Assembly (NCBI RefSeq): GCF_016429015.1 | Contig: NZ_JAELTU010000072.1 | Span: 1 to 35,303, forward strand | DNA from: Rhizobium sp. ASV20 | GTDB taxonomy: Bacteria; Pseudomonadota; Alphaproteobacteria; Rhizobiales; Rhizobiaceae | DNA: 35,303 nucleotides | Direction of reading: 5' to 3' | Shown: positions 1 to 8,550 of the stretch, in pieces | How positions within the stretch are numbered: the first letter of the stretch is position 1 | Layout of the letters: every line of letters starts with the position of its first letter | Program-made: the position numbers and the translations under genes | The notes under the pieces: model-generated | What the model saw: only the letters and a program-made list of their open reading frames with translations | Told to the model about the DNA's origin: nothing | The model's database searches: none

Positions 1-986
1 TTCCAATAGGGATTGGCCGTCGCAATCTCGGCGGCACGGTCGAGGTCCGCCTCAGGCAATCCGATGTCTTTGAGGGCCGTTGGCGCGCCTATTGCCACAG
101 CAAAGTCATGCAGCGCCGCGCCGGGTGCCGATGCACCGAAGATCTCGGCGATCGGCTGCAGCTCGGCAGCGGCGGCGCCGGAATTGAAGGCGATGGCATG
201 CGGCAGGACGATCGCGTGAGTTTCCGCGTGAGGCAGATCGAATGTCCCGCCGAGCACGTGGCAGAGCTTGTGATGCAGTGACATGCCGACCGTGCCCAGC
301 ACCGTGCCGCAGAGCCAGGCGCCGTAGAGCGCGGCGCTTCGCGCAGACAGATCTCGCGGCGCTTTCGTTATTTGCGGCAGGGCTTCGGCCAGCGCTCTCA
401 GCCCCTCCACCGCCATCAGTGACGAGATAGGATTGCGATCGCGGGCATAAAGCGCCTCGGCGGCATGGGCCATGGCATTGAGGCCGCTGGTCATCGTCAT
501 CGAAACGGGCAGGCTGAGCGTAAGTTCCGGATCATAGATCACCACTTCCGGCAGGATGGAGGCCGCACGCACGGTTTCCTTGCGGCCTGCCTGGGTTTGC
601 CCGAGGATTGGCGTTACTTCGGAGCCGGCATAGGTGGTAGGGATGACGATCTGCGGCGTATCGAGGCGATAAGCGATCGCCTTGCCGAGGCCGGTGGTCG
701 AGCCGCCGCCGAAGGCGACGGTGCAGTCCGCACCGCTATCCTGCATGGCCTGAAGCGCTCGTTCCGTGATCTCCATCGGCGTATGCATGGTCGCCTGCGC
801 AAAAATTCCGACGGCGCGCTCACCTAGCAGCGCGGCAATCGCCTTGGCTTCCTCAGCTTGCTGTGAAGTGGAAAGAACAAGGGCTCTTGTGCAGCCCAAG
901 TCGGCAACGGCCTCGGCCACCTGCGTCCGCGTACCGGCACCGAAAACGATCTTTGCAGGCGATCCCTGGTAATTGAATGCTCTCAT
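1..986 (-). CDS. Maleylacetate reductase (C-terminus cut off by window start)
   Basis: Iron-alcohol-dehydrogenase-fold enzyme expected to reduce maleylacetate to 3-oxoadipate with NAD(P)H in the cytoplasm, the last specific step of (chloro)catechol, resorcinol or hydroxyquinol degradation. The frame is open from ATG at 986 to the window edge, giving 328 residues of a family usually near 350, so about 25 C-terminal residues are missing. Visible motifs are a nucleotide-binding GGGSTTGLGKA at residues 93-103, IPTTYAGSE at about 115-123, and the His-rich HHKLCHVLGGTFDLPHAETH segment typical of maleylacetate reductases rather than of general iron alcohol dehydrogenases. A good ribosome site (GGGGAGGAA) precedes the ATG. 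It is divergent from a LysR gene, the usual arrangement for aromatic ring-cleavage operons; the ring-cleavage dioxygenase would lie outside the window. The exact aromatic pathway is not shown. Confidence 0.88.
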   Translation of the reverse strand, partial: MRAFNYQGSPAKIVFGAGTRTQVAEAVADLGCTRALVLSTSQQAEEAKAIAALLGERAVGIFAQATMHTPMEITERALQAMQDSGADCTVAFGGGSTTGLGKAIAYRLDTPQIVIPTTYAGSEVTPILGQTQAGRKETVRAASILPEVVIYDPELTLSLPVSMTMTSGLNAMAHAAEALYARDRNPISSLMAVEGLRALAEALPQITKAPRDLSARSAALYGAWLCGTVLGTVGMSLHHKLCHVLGGTFDLPHAETHAIVLPHAIAFNSGAAAAELQPIAEIFGASAPGAALHDFAVAIGAPTALKDIGLPEADLDRAAEIATANPYW

Positions 987-1088
987 CAGTTCCTCCCCCA
1001 GCTGCGGAACTTGCCGCCGTGGCTGGTCACTCTGAATGAGAAGACTGTAGCGGCGGGTCGAGATAAATCCGAATGATGATACTTAAGA

Positions 1089-1113
1089 ATAACATACCAA
1101 TATGGTATGTTAT
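1089..1113. promoter_or_regulatory. LysR-type operator in the macA-like/lysR divergent gap
   Basis: Perfect inverted repeat with 11-bp arms (1089-1099 and 1103-1113) and a 3-bp centre. Inside it lies ATAC-N7-GTAT at 1094-1108, the T-N11-A type box known for LysR regulators of aromatic catabolism such as BenM/CatM. It lies 30 bp upstream of the LysR start and 103 bp upstream of the reductase start, so one bound regulator could act on both. The repeat is seen directly; the binding protein is inferred from position. Confidence 0.7.
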
Positions 1114-1142
1114 GAAGAGGGACACTGAGAGGAGATACGGTC

Positions 1143-2117
1143 TTGCAGATCGATCCACGCCATCTGCTACAGATCTGGGCTATCGTCGATGCGGGCGGTC
1201 TGTCGGAGGCCGCGGCAACGCTCGGCATGACGCAGCCCGGTCTCTCACGCACGATCGCCTATCTAGAAAAGCGACTTGGAGAACCGCTCTTCCTGCGCAA
1301 CCGCCGCCCGATGGAACCGACGCCTCTGTGCCGCGATCTTGCCGATCTTGGTGCCGCGGTGCGACGCGCCACGATGCGGGCGAGCGATGTCGCCGAGTCA
1401 TTCCGACGCGGCGAACGTGGCGACATCAGGATTGGCGGCACGCCGTTCTTCATGGATGCGCTGGTTTCGGCGATGGTCGGAGGCTTTCAGAGAACGCGAC
1501 CCAATGTCCGGATCGAGCAGGTCTACGGCTATACGGCGAGCCTTGCCGAGAAGATCAGGACGGGGCAACTTGATCTTGCCATATGTCCCGTCGAAGTTTT
1601 TGCCGATAGCGACCTGACCTTCGACTCGATCCTGACCGGGCGCAATGTCGTCGCCTGCCGTGCTGGTCATCCGCTTCTGGCTTCCAAGGCGCTTCGGCCC
1701 GCCGACCTTTTGCAGTATCCCTGGATAGAGCCGCCTGCTGGCAGTCCGCTCAGCACCGATCTTAGAACCGCATTGATCAACCTCGGCGCCGAACATGTGC
1801 GCATCAATTTCTCCGGCGCCTCCTTGGCCGGGATCTTGGCACATCTTGCCAATTCGGACGGTTTGGCAGTGCTTCCCTTCGGTGTGGTCTTTGCGCGACG
1901 GGACACCGATAATATTACAGCACTGCCGTTGCTGCCGAGTGGTGTGCCGCGTGCCCTCGGCTTTGTGCAATCAAGGCTGATGCCACCGGGGCCTGCTGCG
2001 CTGCAGCTCAAGATGCATGTCCTCTCTGCATTTGCCGGCCTGAAACCGGAAATGGAGCGCTATGCGCTTCATTGCGGGATTGGCGGAATTACCGAGCGGC
2101 CCAACTTGACAGATTGA
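1143..2117 (+). CDS. LysR-family transcriptional regulator
   Basis: A 324-residue DNA-binding regulator, presumably responding to an aromatic-pathway intermediate. Residues about 5-64 form the LysR winged helix-turn-helix (GGLSEAAATLGMTQPGLSRTI, then LEKRLGEPLFLR). Residues about 95-300 are the periplasmic-binding-like effector domain. The start is TTG at 1143, chosen because AGAGGAGA at 1128-1134 has good spacing and the protein then begins at the normal LysR position (MQIDPRHLLQIWAIVDAG); the ATG at 1112 is out of frame. It is divergent from the maleylacetate reductase gene and has an ATAC-N7-GTAT box just upstream, so self-regulation and control of the reductase operon are likely. The inducer is unknown. 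Confidence 0.9.
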   Translation: MQIDPRHLLQIWAIVDAGGLSEAAATLGMTQPGLSRTIAYLEKRLGEPLFLRNRRPMEPTPLCRDLADLGAAVRRATMRASDVAESFRRGERGDIRIGGTPFFMDALVSAMVGGFQRTRPNVRIEQVYGYTASLAEKIRTGQLDLAICPVEVFADSDLTFDSILTGRNVVACRAGHPLLASKALRPADLLQYPWIEPPAGSPLSTDLRTALINLGAEHVRINFSGASLAGILAHLANSDGLAVLPFGVVFARRDTDNITALPLLPSGVPRALGFVQSRLMPPGPAALQLKMHVLSAFAGLKPEMERYALHCGIGGITERPNLTD

Positions 2118-2155
2118 GGGCTTGCAACTTCGATTTATCGGCGGTTCCGGTCCAA

Positions 2156-3250
2156 TCAGGGAGCAGGCGATTTACCGTATGACACGATCCATGCCGGTGG
2201 CTCCTGCTCCTTGCTGCCGTCAACTTTCACGCCGCGATCACGCGCCCAGCGATATCCCCACATCGGTCCGAACTTGGTCGCGAACCGGGGCTGAATGGCA
2301 TAGGCCGGATGGGCCTGTGCCTCGTCGAGCGATACAAAGCGGTAGCCGGAAGCCTGGAAAATTCCAAGCAAGCGATCCATGACCGATGCGTTGAGGCGGT
2401 TCAGGTGGAGCAGCATGACCGCGGGAGGTTCGCAGCCGAGAACCTGCCTGTCGAGATCGGCATAATAGACGATTTCGGCTTGGCTATAGTCCAGATAGGC
2501 GGTTTCGATACGGCGGCGCATATCCTCGTCGCCAACGGTCAGCGCATGTTCATGCGCGGCGTCGAAAAGATAATCGGACGTATCGATCGTCGACGCCGCT
2601 ATTCGGTAGCCGCGCTCTCTGAGCGCGGTTTCGAAGGCCTCCCGCCGATCGGCGGTGTCGCCGACATGATTGTAGGGAAACCTGAAGAACCTGAGTGATC
2701 GTCCGGCCTTCTGCGCCATCGGGCCGATGGTGGCTTCGCCGTCCGTCACCTCGCGGCGGAATTCGTCAATGCTGAGGTCGTTGCTATTCCTATGGCCAAA
2801 AGAATGGTTGCCCAATTCGAGGCGTCCTTGATTCCACGGCGCGAGCAGGACTTCTCCCAACTGTCCCAATGCTCGTACGCGTCTTTCAACCACAAATCCG
2901 GTTGCAGGCGCGCGATAGCGGTCCAGAGCTGCCAGTATCGATGCGTTCGCATCTCTTGCCGCGTCCAGCGTGTTTTGAGCTTCAGGGTCGCCGGCAGTGC
3001 TGTAGGGAAGATCGTCAAAGGTAATTGCCACGCTTCGCTGTGATGGTGTGGAACAAGGCTCTTGCCGCAAGGCTTGAGCGCCGGCGGGGTATGAAACAGC
3101 AGCAAGCGCCACGGCGCTCGCTATCGCCCATCGAAACAAGGGCCGAAGGCCTCTCGCAGTGCCTGTGCTTTTTCTGTGAATCGACTGCACTGGCTTCGCT
3201 ACACCTGGACACATCAATGCAAGGCTAAAGCGCGATGGTTGCAACAGCAT
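2156..3250 (-). CDS. Secreted polysaccharide deacetylase (NodB-homology domain)
   Basis: Carbohydrate esterase family 4-like enzyme that would remove N- or O-acetyl groups from a cell-surface or external polysaccharide. The longest frame is 364 residues. The NodB motifs are present: ITFDDLP with metal/catalytic Asp79 and Asp80, NHSFGH with metal-binding His149 and His153, RFPYNH near 190-195, and LLHLN near 280. A hydrophobic stretch at about 38-57 ending AGAQA looks like a signal peptide with 37 residues in front, so the true start is probably downstream of 3250; a TTG near 3139 after GAGAGG would give a normal signal peptide, but I cannot decide. The stop is TGA at 2156-2158. It is convergent with the LysR gene (38-bp gap). 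The substrate is not evident. Confidence 0.82.
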   Translation of the reverse strand: MLLQPSRFSLALMCPGVAKPVQSIHRKSTGTARGLRPLFRWAIASAVALAAVSYPAGAQALRQEPCSTPSQRSVAITFDDLPYSTAGDPEAQNTLDAARDANASILAALDRYRAPATGFVVERRVRALGQLGEVLLAPWNQGRLELGNHSFGHRNSNDLSIDEFRREVTDGEATIGPMAQKAGRSLRFFRFPYNHVGDTADRREAFETALRERGYRIAASTIDTSDYLFDAAHEHALTVGDEDMRRRIETAYLDYSQAEIVYYADLDRQVLGCEPPAVMLLHLNRLNASVMDRLLGIFQASGYRFVSLDEAQAHPAYAIQPRFATKFGPMWGYRWARDRGVKVDGSKEQEPPAWIVSYGKSPAP

Positions 3251-3288
3251 TGCGTGTGTCGCGAATAATCACTCCCGGTGAAGCGCTT

Positions 3289-3323
3289 GGAGCCACGGCG
3301 TAGTATGACGGCGCCGAGGCTCC
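3289..3323. terminator. Stem-loop between HAD phosphatase and deacetylase genes
   Basis: GGAGCC at 3289-3294 pairs with GGCTCC at 3318-3323, and GGCG at 3297-3300 with CGCC at 3312-3315, with a 2x2 internal loop. It is about 75 bp past the stop of the minus-strand phosphatase. There is no T-run after it on either strand, so it is only a weak terminator candidate; it could equally be a structured leader of the deacetylase mRNA. Confidence 0.35.
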
Positions 3324-3396
3324 ATAGTTAGGCGAGATAACGATGGGCGGCCGTTAAGCCGTCACCATGGTTGACGCCGCGGCGCCTTCCATCTGC

Positions 3397-4050
3397 TTAT
3401 CGGGCGAGCCTTATCAACTCGGTTGGACTGTCGATAATGAGGTCCGCTCCCGCGGTTTCAAGCTCATCCCGGTTTCCATAGCCCCAGAGAACGCCGACGG
3501 CGCGCATGCGGTTGGCATGGGCACCGATGATGTCGAATTTCCGGTCGCCGATCATCAGGCAGTCCTCGGCTGCGAGCCCGGTATCCTTGAGAATATGCGC
3601 CAGCAGTTCCGGCTTGTGGTCCAGGCCGGTACCTGGAACGGAGCCATATATGCCCTGGAAGCGGTCCGACAATCCGTGATTGTCCAGGATACGCTGCGCG
3701 AAGGTCTGTCGCTTCGATGTCGCCAGAAGGAGGCGGACGCCTCGAGAGTGCAGCTCGACAAGTGTCTCGCGGATCCCGGGATAGAGTTCGCTCAACAGAA
3801 GGCCCCGGTCCCCGTAGTCGGTGCGGTAGGCGTCGACTGCCTCTGCAACACGATCATCGCCGAAGGAGCTTAGAAGATACCGCATCACATCCTCGATAGG
3901 CGGTCCTATGATCGAGCGGATATCCATCTCCGGGTCGGTTTCGTGGCCGAGGGCACGCAGCGCCGCGCGGCAGCTGGAGAGGATACCCGGCTGGGAATCG
4001 ACCAGCGTTCCATCGAGATCGAGAAGGAGGTTGGAAGCGGTGTGAGGCAC
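3397..4050 (-). CDS. HAD-superfamily phosphatase, phosphoglycolate phosphatase-like
   Basis: A 217-residue cytoplasmic hydrolase. All HAD motifs are visible: DLDGT with nucleophile Asp11 and acid/base Asp13, ATS at 110-112 (motif II), Lys146 in DHKPE (motif III) and GDRKFD with Asp169 and Asp173 (motif IV). The helical cap between residues 20 and 85 is of the Gph/YjjG/PgmB type. The start is GTG at 4050 with only a weak purine-rich ribosome site (GCGAG); no better in-frame start is seen because the Asp nucleophile is already at residue 11. Likely substrates are small phosphate esters such as 2-phosphoglycolate; the real one cannot be told from sequence. It lies downstream of the AraC gene on the same strand with a 151-bp gap, so it is probably a separate unit. 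Confidence 0.85.
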   Translation of the reverse strand: MPHTASNLLLDLDGTLVDSQPGILSSCRAALRALGHETDPEMDIRSIIGPPIEDVMRYLLSSFGDDRVAEAVDAYRTDYGDRGLLLSELYPGIRETLVELHSRGVRLLLATSKRQTFAQRILDNHGLSDRFQGIYGSVPGTGLDHKPELLAHILKDTGLAAEDCLMIGDRKFDIIGAHANRMRAVGVLWGYGNRDELETAGADLIIDSPTELIRLAR

Positions 4051-4201
4051 GAGGGCTCGCTTTCTTGATGTGAGTCAAAGTAGGCGGTTCATAAATGCTG
4101 ATATCGTGGCCATGGGTCAACGGAAGCCATCGGCAATAGGGTGGTGGCCGCGTTGCTTTTTCCAGAACGTAGGGTCGACTTGCGGGTGTTTTCGATCGCA
4201 G

Positions 4202-5215
4202 TCAACCTTTCCGTGTCGATATCTCCCTGCGAAATGCAGCGGGACTTCTTGCCGTCCACTTTCGAAAGGCGCGATGGAAGGCGCTGGGTTCGGAAAAGCC
4301 AAGGCGTGTGGCGATCTCTCCGACTCCGAATTCGGTCGTTTGCAGCATCTCGATCGCAAGGTCGCGGCGGATCTCATCTCTGATGGCAGCGTAATTCTGG
4401 CCCTCGGCATGCAGGCGATGGCGCAGGGTGGAAGGCGACATGCGCATTTGTGCAGCAAGATCATCGAATGCCATCCAGGAGGTTGGCGGCAATTGTCTGA
4501 GCCGTTTGCGCACGCTCGCGGCCAGGCCAGCATCGTAGCGGTAACGTACGAGGATGTTGGCCGGCGCATTGCGCAAAAACTGCTTCAGGGCCTGCTCGCT
4601 GCGCGTTACCGGGAGCTTGAGCAGCGAAACATCGAATGCGAGCCGGCTGACCGGTTGCGAGAAGCGCACGGGCGCTCCGAAGAAGTGCCGGTAGTCGGCG
4701 CCATGATCCGGCTCGTCGCAGCGAAAATCGACCATACGCAGGGGAATGCGGCGGCCGATGAGCCAGCAGGCGATGCCGTGCAGCAAAATCCAATAGGTAC
4801 GATAGGCAAAGGCCGAGCGCGCGCCGGTCAAGTCGGTCAGCACCACATGCGCCAAGCCGTCGGCCACTTCGATGTGTCCTTTCGGGTCCTCCAGTACAAT
4901 GTTCAAAAACCGCAATGCTCGCCGTAGCGCTTGGTCGAGGGTTTTCGCGTGGAGGATGCAATGACAGAGCAGCGTGAAGCTGCCGCGGCGCATGGGTCTG
5001 CCGCCCATGCCGAAGAACTCATCGTCGACTTCGGCGGCAATGGCGAGCCAGAGCGCGCCGTAGCTTTCGGCCGATATCGGCGCGTCGACGCGCGTGGGGA
5101 GGCCGAGGGCCGTCAGGAGCCGTTCGGACGATTTTCCCTGTCGCCGCAAGCAGTCGAGCGCCTCTTCCACGAAAAAAGGTGATATCATCCGCCGCGTGGC
5201 TTCCGTCATCGTCAT
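4202..5215 (-). CDS. AraC-family transcriptional regulator
   Basis: A 337-residue regulator. Residues about 20-210 match the arabinose-binding-like N-terminal domain found in OruR/ArgR-type AraC proteins (HGIACWLIGRRIPL, DYRHFFGAPVRFSQP). The C-terminus, about 235-333, holds the paired helix-turn-helix (LAAQMRMSPSTLRHRL and GVGEIATRLGFSEPSAFHRAFRKW). The start may be ATG at 5215 or at 5209; the latter is better spaced from AAGG. The gene is divergent from the short-chain dehydrogenase/thiolase/acyl-CoA dehydrogenase/BCKDH operon with a 190-bp shared gap, so it is the obvious candidate regulator of that operon, by position only. The well-studied bkd operon of Pseudomonas uses an Lrp-type regulator, so an AraC type here would be a different arrangement. 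Confidence 0.9.
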   Translation of the reverse strand: MTMTEATRRMISPFFVEEALDCLRRQGKSSERLLTALGLPTRVDAPISAESYGALWLAIAAEVDDEFFGMGGRPMRRGSFTLLCHCILHAKTLDQALRRALRFLNIVLEDPKGHIEVADGLAHVVLTDLTGARSAFAYRTYWILLHGIACWLIGRRIPLRMVDFRCDEPDHGADYRHFFGAPVRFSQPVSRLAFDVSLLKLPVTRSEQALKQFLRNAPANILVRYRYDAGLAASVRKRLRQLPPTSWMAFDDLAAQMRMSPSTLRHRLHAEGQNYAAIRDEIRRDLAIEMLQTTEFGVGEIATRLGFSEPSAFHRAFRKWTARSPAAFRREISTRKG

Positions 5216-5271
5216 GCCTTATGAAACATGGTAAAACTGGCCGATGGTTTGAGACGCTTTTGTCATCGAAT

Positions 5272-5343
5272 GCAATATCGAGCGGAGATAGAGTAAAGCA
5301 AGGCGCGGGGAAAATCGCGTCATCATGGGGGATACGATATTGC
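5272..5343. promoter_or_regulatory. Spaced inverted-repeat pair in the AraC/SDR divergent gap
   Basis: GCAATATCG at 5272-5280 and its exact reverse complement CGATATTGC at 5335-5343 lie 63 bp apart start to start, roughly six helical turns, in the 190-bp gap between the divergent AraC gene and the catabolic operon. AraC-type regulators often bind spaced sites and loop DNA. The repeats are seen; the function is inferred and a chance match is possible. Confidence 0.4.
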
Positions 5344-5405
5344 GGGTGACCGCATGACGTGTGGAGGCCCTCAGCTAAAATCGACTGGGCTAGAGGAGAG
5401 CGACC

Positions 5406-6173
5406 ATGTTGATCCGCGGCAAGACCTTTGTCGTTACCGGTGGCGGTTCGGGCCTCGGGGCCGCGGTCGCGCGGATGCTCACGGGTGATGGCGCCAACGT
5501 CGTCATCGCCGACGTCAATGCGGATGCCGGCGCAGCCATCTGCAACGACCTCGGAGCTACCGCTGCTTTCATCCGGACTGATGTTACGCAGGAGAGCGAT
5601 GGCCAGGCTGCCATCGACTTGGCGCTGGAACGCTTTGGCCATTTGCACGGGCTGATCAATTGCGCGGGCATCGCTCCCGGTGAGAAGGTGATCGGTCGCA
5701 ACGGCCCGCACCGGCTCGACAGCTTTAGCCGTGCGATCGGCATCAATCTCATCGGCACATTCAACATGATCCGGCTTGCCGCGGCGGCAATCGCAAAGCA
5801 GGAGCCGGATGCAGACGGCGAGCGCGGCGTCATCGTCAATACCGCCTCGGTTGCCGCCTTCGATGGACAGATCGGCCAGGCAGCCTATGCCGCCTCCAAG
5901 GGCGGTGTCGCCGCCATGACATTGCCCATAGCCCGCGAGCTGGCTCGCAGCGGCATTCGGGTTGTCGCGATCGCGCCTGGCATTTTCGAGACGCCGATGA
6001 TGGCTGGCATGCCTCAGGAGGTACAGGATTCGCTGAGCAAGAGCGTGCCGTTTCCGCAGCGTTTCGGCAAGCCGGTGGAATTCGCCGCCTTGGTACGCCA
6101 CATCTGTGAGAACGTCATGCTGAATGGCGAAGTCATCCGTCTCGATGGCGCGTTGCGCATGGCATCGCACTGA
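5406..6173 (+). CDS. Short-chain dehydrogenase, 3-hydroxyacyl-CoA dehydrogenase type II-like
   Basis: A 255-residue NAD-dependent dehydrogenase expected to oxidise 2-methyl-3-hydroxybutyryl-CoA (or a related 3-hydroxyacyl-CoA) to the 3-oxoacyl-CoA. The Rossmann motif TGGGSGLG is at residues 11-18, NCAG at 85-88, and the catalytic Ser148, Tyr161 and Lys165 (YAASK) are all present. The closing segment (RFGKPVEFAALVRHICENVMLNGEVIRLDGALRM) is typical of the type II 3-hydroxyacyl-CoA dehydrogenase/HSD17B10 group. GAGGAGAG about 5 bp upstream supports the ATG at 5406. It is the first gene of the plus-strand operon, 27 bp before the thiolase gene. Confidence 0.9.
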   Translation: MLIRGKTFVVTGGGSGLGAAVARMLTGDGANVVIADVNADAGAAICNDLGATAAFIRTDVTQESDGQAAIDLALERFGHLHGLINCAGIAPGEKVIGRNGPHRLDSFSRAIGINLIGTFNMIRLAAAAIAKQEPDADGERGVIVNTASVAAFDGQIGQAAYAASKGGVAAMTLPIARELARSGIRVVAIAPGIFETPMMAGMPQEVQDSLSKSVPFPQRFGKPVEFAALVRHICENVMLNGEVIRLDGALRMASH

Positions 6174-6200
6174 GGCGGGCTTGTTACGGGAGGTTTTGAT

Positions 6201-7388
6201 ATGACGCGAGAAGATCCGATCGTCATCGTAGGCGCGGCCCGCACTCCAATGGGCGGCTTCCAGGGAGATCTTAAAGATTGCACCGCGCCGGAACTCGGTG
6301 CTGCCGCAATCCGCGCTGCACTCGAGCGTAGCGGCGTCAACCCGGATTCCGTGGAGGAGACCGTTTTTGGTTGCGTTCTGCCTGCCGGCCAAGGCCAGGC
6401 CCCAGCCAGGCAGGCCGCAATCGGCGCTGGCCTGCCGTTTGCGACGGGAGCGACCACCATCAACAAGATGTGTGGTTCCGGAATGAAAGCCGTCATGCTG
6501 GCACATGATCTTATTTCGGCGGGCAGCGCATCGATCGCGGTTGCCGGTGGAATGGAGAGCATGACGAATGCGCCGTACCTGCTCGATCGTGCCCGCGGCG
6601 GCTACCGGCTCGGGCATGGCCGTGTCATCGACCATATGTTCCTCGATGGGCTCGAGGATGCCTATGACAAGGGGCGCCTCATGGGCACCTTTGCCGAGGA
6701 TTGCGCCGAGGCCTACCAGTTCACCCGTCCCGCGCAGGACGACTATGCCGTCACCTCGTTGACCCGTGCCCGCAACGCTATCGAGCAGGGCGCGTTCGAC
6801 GCCGAGATCATATCTGTCACCGTGAAGGCAGGAAGATCGGAGCTGGTCGTCAGTCGCGATGAGCAGCCGGGGAAGGCAAAGCTGGAGAAGATTCCGACGC
6901 TGAAGCCGGCATTTCGTGAAAACGGCACCGTAACAGCAGCAAACGCATCATCCATATCCGATGGAGCCGCGGCGCTGGTGCTCATGCGTCGATCCCAGGC
7001 GGAGAGCGAGGGCATCACCCCGCTTGCAACGATCGTCGGCCATGCCACGCATTCCCAGGCACCCAATCTCTTCGCGACTGCGCCGATCGGTGCGCTGCGA
7101 AAGCTGAGTGAGCGCACCGGCTGGAACCTTCGCGACGTCGATCTGTTTGAAGTCAATGAGGCTTTTGCCGTTGTCGCTATGGCGGCTATGCGGGACCTCG
7201 ACCTGCCGCATGACAAGGTCAACGTTCACGGCGGTGCCTGCGCGCTTGGCCATCCGATCGGGGCATCCGGCGCACGCGTACTCGTTACCTTGCTTTCCGC
7301 ATTGAAGCGCTATGACATGAAGCGTGGCATGGCGACACTCTGCATCGGTGGCGGCGAAGCGACGGCAATGGCCGTTGAGCTGAATTGA
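6201..7388 (+). CDS. Acetyl-CoA C-acyltransferase (thiolase)
   Basis: A 395-residue cytoplasmic thiolase that cleaves 3-oxoacyl-CoA with CoA; in this operon the likely substrate is 2-methylacetoacetyl-CoA, giving acetyl-CoA and propionyl-CoA. The catalytic residues are present: nucleophile Cys91 in KMCGSGMKAV, NEAF at 319-322, His351 in GGACALGHPIGASG, and Cys381 in LCIGGGEA. The length is normal for the family. The ribosome site GGGAGG sits just ahead of ATG 6201. It is between the short-chain dehydrogenase and the acyl-CoA dehydrogenase, consistent with one beta-oxidation-like module. A biosynthetic acetoacetyl-CoA thiolase role is possible from sequence alone; the context favours degradation. 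Confidence 0.92.
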   Translation: MTREDPIVIVGAARTPMGGFQGDLKDCTAPELGAAAIRAALERSGVNPDSVEETVFGCVLPAGQGQAPARQAAIGAGLPFATGATTINKMCGSGMKAVMLAHDLISAGSASIAVAGGMESMTNAPYLLDRARGGYRLGHGRVIDHMFLDGLEDAYDKGRLMGTFAEDCAEAYQFTRPAQDDYAVTSLTRARNAIEQGAFDAEIISVTVKAGRSELVVSRDEQPGKAKLEKIPTLKPAFRENGTVTAANASSISDGAAALVLMRRSQAESEGITPLATIVGHATHSQAPNLFATAPIGALRKLSERTGWNLRDVDLFEVNEAFAVVAMAAMRDLDLPHDKVNVHGGACALGHPIGASGARVLVTLLSALKRYDMKRGMATLCIGGGEATAMAVELN

Positions 7389-7413
7389 CCGGTTTCGAGG
7401 AGGAGATCGCGAC

Positions 7414-8541
7414 ATGATCCTGAGCGAAGACCAGATCCAGATCCGCGACATGGCGCGTGATTTCGCCCGCGAGCGGTTGGCTCCGGGTGCGGCCGAGCGA
7501 GACGAGAAGAGCCGCTTCCCTCGCGAAGAATTGAAGGAAATGGGCGAACTTGGTTTCCTCGGCATGCTTGTGCCCGAAGCCTATGGCGGCTCGGAAACAG
7601 GCGTGATCGCCTATGCCGTGGCGCTTGAGGAGATTGCTGCCGGCGACGGGCCTTGTTCGACCATCATGAGTGTGCACAGCTCCGTCGGCTGCGTACCTAT
7701 CCTGAAATACGGCACTGAAGAGCAGAAACAGCGCTTCTTGCCGAAGCTCGCAAGCGGCGAATGGATCGGCGGCTTTGCCCTCACCGAGCCGCAGGCAGGC
7801 TCGGATGCCTCCAACTTGAAGACCCGCGCCCGCCGCGACGGCGATCATTATGTCATCGACGGCGCCAAGCAGTTCATCACATCGGGCAAGAACGGCAATG
7901 TCATCATCGTTTTTGCAGTCACCGACGCCAGCGCCGGCAAGAAGGGTATTTCCGCCTTCATCGTGCCGACCGATACGCCCGGCTACGAGGTCGTGCGCGT
8001 CGAACACAAACTCGGCCTGCACTCGTCCGACACATGCCAGATCGCCTTCTCCGGCATGCGCATCCCTGCCGAAAACCGGCTTGGCGAGGAGGGTGACGGC
8101 TACAGGATCGCCCTGTCCAACCTGGAGGGCGGCCGCATCGGTATCGCGTCGCAATCCGTGGGCATGGCACGCGCGGCCTTCGAGGCAGCGCGCGATTATG
8201 CCCGTGAACGCACGGCATTCGGTTCACCGATTATCGATCATCAGGCGGTGGCCTTCCGGCTTGCGGACATGGCGACCCAGATCGAGGTCGCCCGTCAGAT
8301 GGTGCTGCATGCAGCGCAGCTGAAGGAAGAGGGGCAGCCCTGTCTCACTGAAGCTTCGATGGCCAAGCTGTTCGCCTCGGAAATGGCCGAAAAGGTCTGC
8401 TCGGATGCCATCCAGATCCACGGCGGTTATGGGTACATGGCGGATTATCCCGTGGAGCGCATCTACCGCGACGTCCGCATCTGCCAGATCTATGAGGGAA
8501 CGAGCGACGTTCAGCGCATCGTTATCGCACGTAATTTGTAG
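7414..8541 (+). CDS. Acyl-CoA dehydrogenase, short/branched-chain type
   Basis: A 375-residue FAD flavoprotein that introduces a 2,3 double bond into an acyl-CoA and passes electrons to ETF. The N-terminal helical domain, the middle strand domain (GFALTEPQAGSDASNLKT at about 115-132) and the C-terminal helical domain are all present. The catalytic Glu is Glu361 in YEGTSDVQR, the position used by short-chain and 2-methyl-branched acyl-CoA dehydrogenases, not the isovaleryl type that places it earlier. In this operon 2-methylbutanoyl-CoA or isobutyryl-CoA is the likely substrate. GAGGAGGAG precedes the ATG. The next gene follows after 69 bp, the largest gap within the operon. Confidence 0.92.
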   Translation: MILSEDQIQIRDMARDFARERLAPGAAERDEKSRFPREELKEMGELGFLGMLVPEAYGGSETGVIAYAVALEEIAAGDGPCSTIMSVHSSVGCVPILKYGTEEQKQRFLPKLASGEWIGGFALTEPQAGSDASNLKTRARRDGDHYVIDGAKQFITSGKNGNVIIVFAVTDASAGKKGISAFIVPTDTPGYEVVRVEHKLGLHSSDTCQIAFSGMRIPAENRLGEEGDGYRIALSNLEGGRIGIASQSVGMARAAFEAARDYARERTAFGSPIIDHQAVAFRLADMATQIEVARQMVLHAAQLKEEGQPCLTEASMAKLFASEMAEKVCSDAIQIHGGYGYMADYPVERIYRDVRICQIYEGTSDVQRIVIARNL

Positions 8542-8550
8542 AATGTCTGG

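Noticed and set aside
4070..4927. 285-codon plus-strand open frame
   Set aside because: Antisense to the AraC gene, whose two helix-turn-helix motifs are well formed.
5019..6635. 538-codon minus-strand open frame
   Set aside because: It spans the end of the AraC gene, the control gap and two well-supported plus-strand enzymes; its translation is His/Arg/Asp-rich with no domain pattern.
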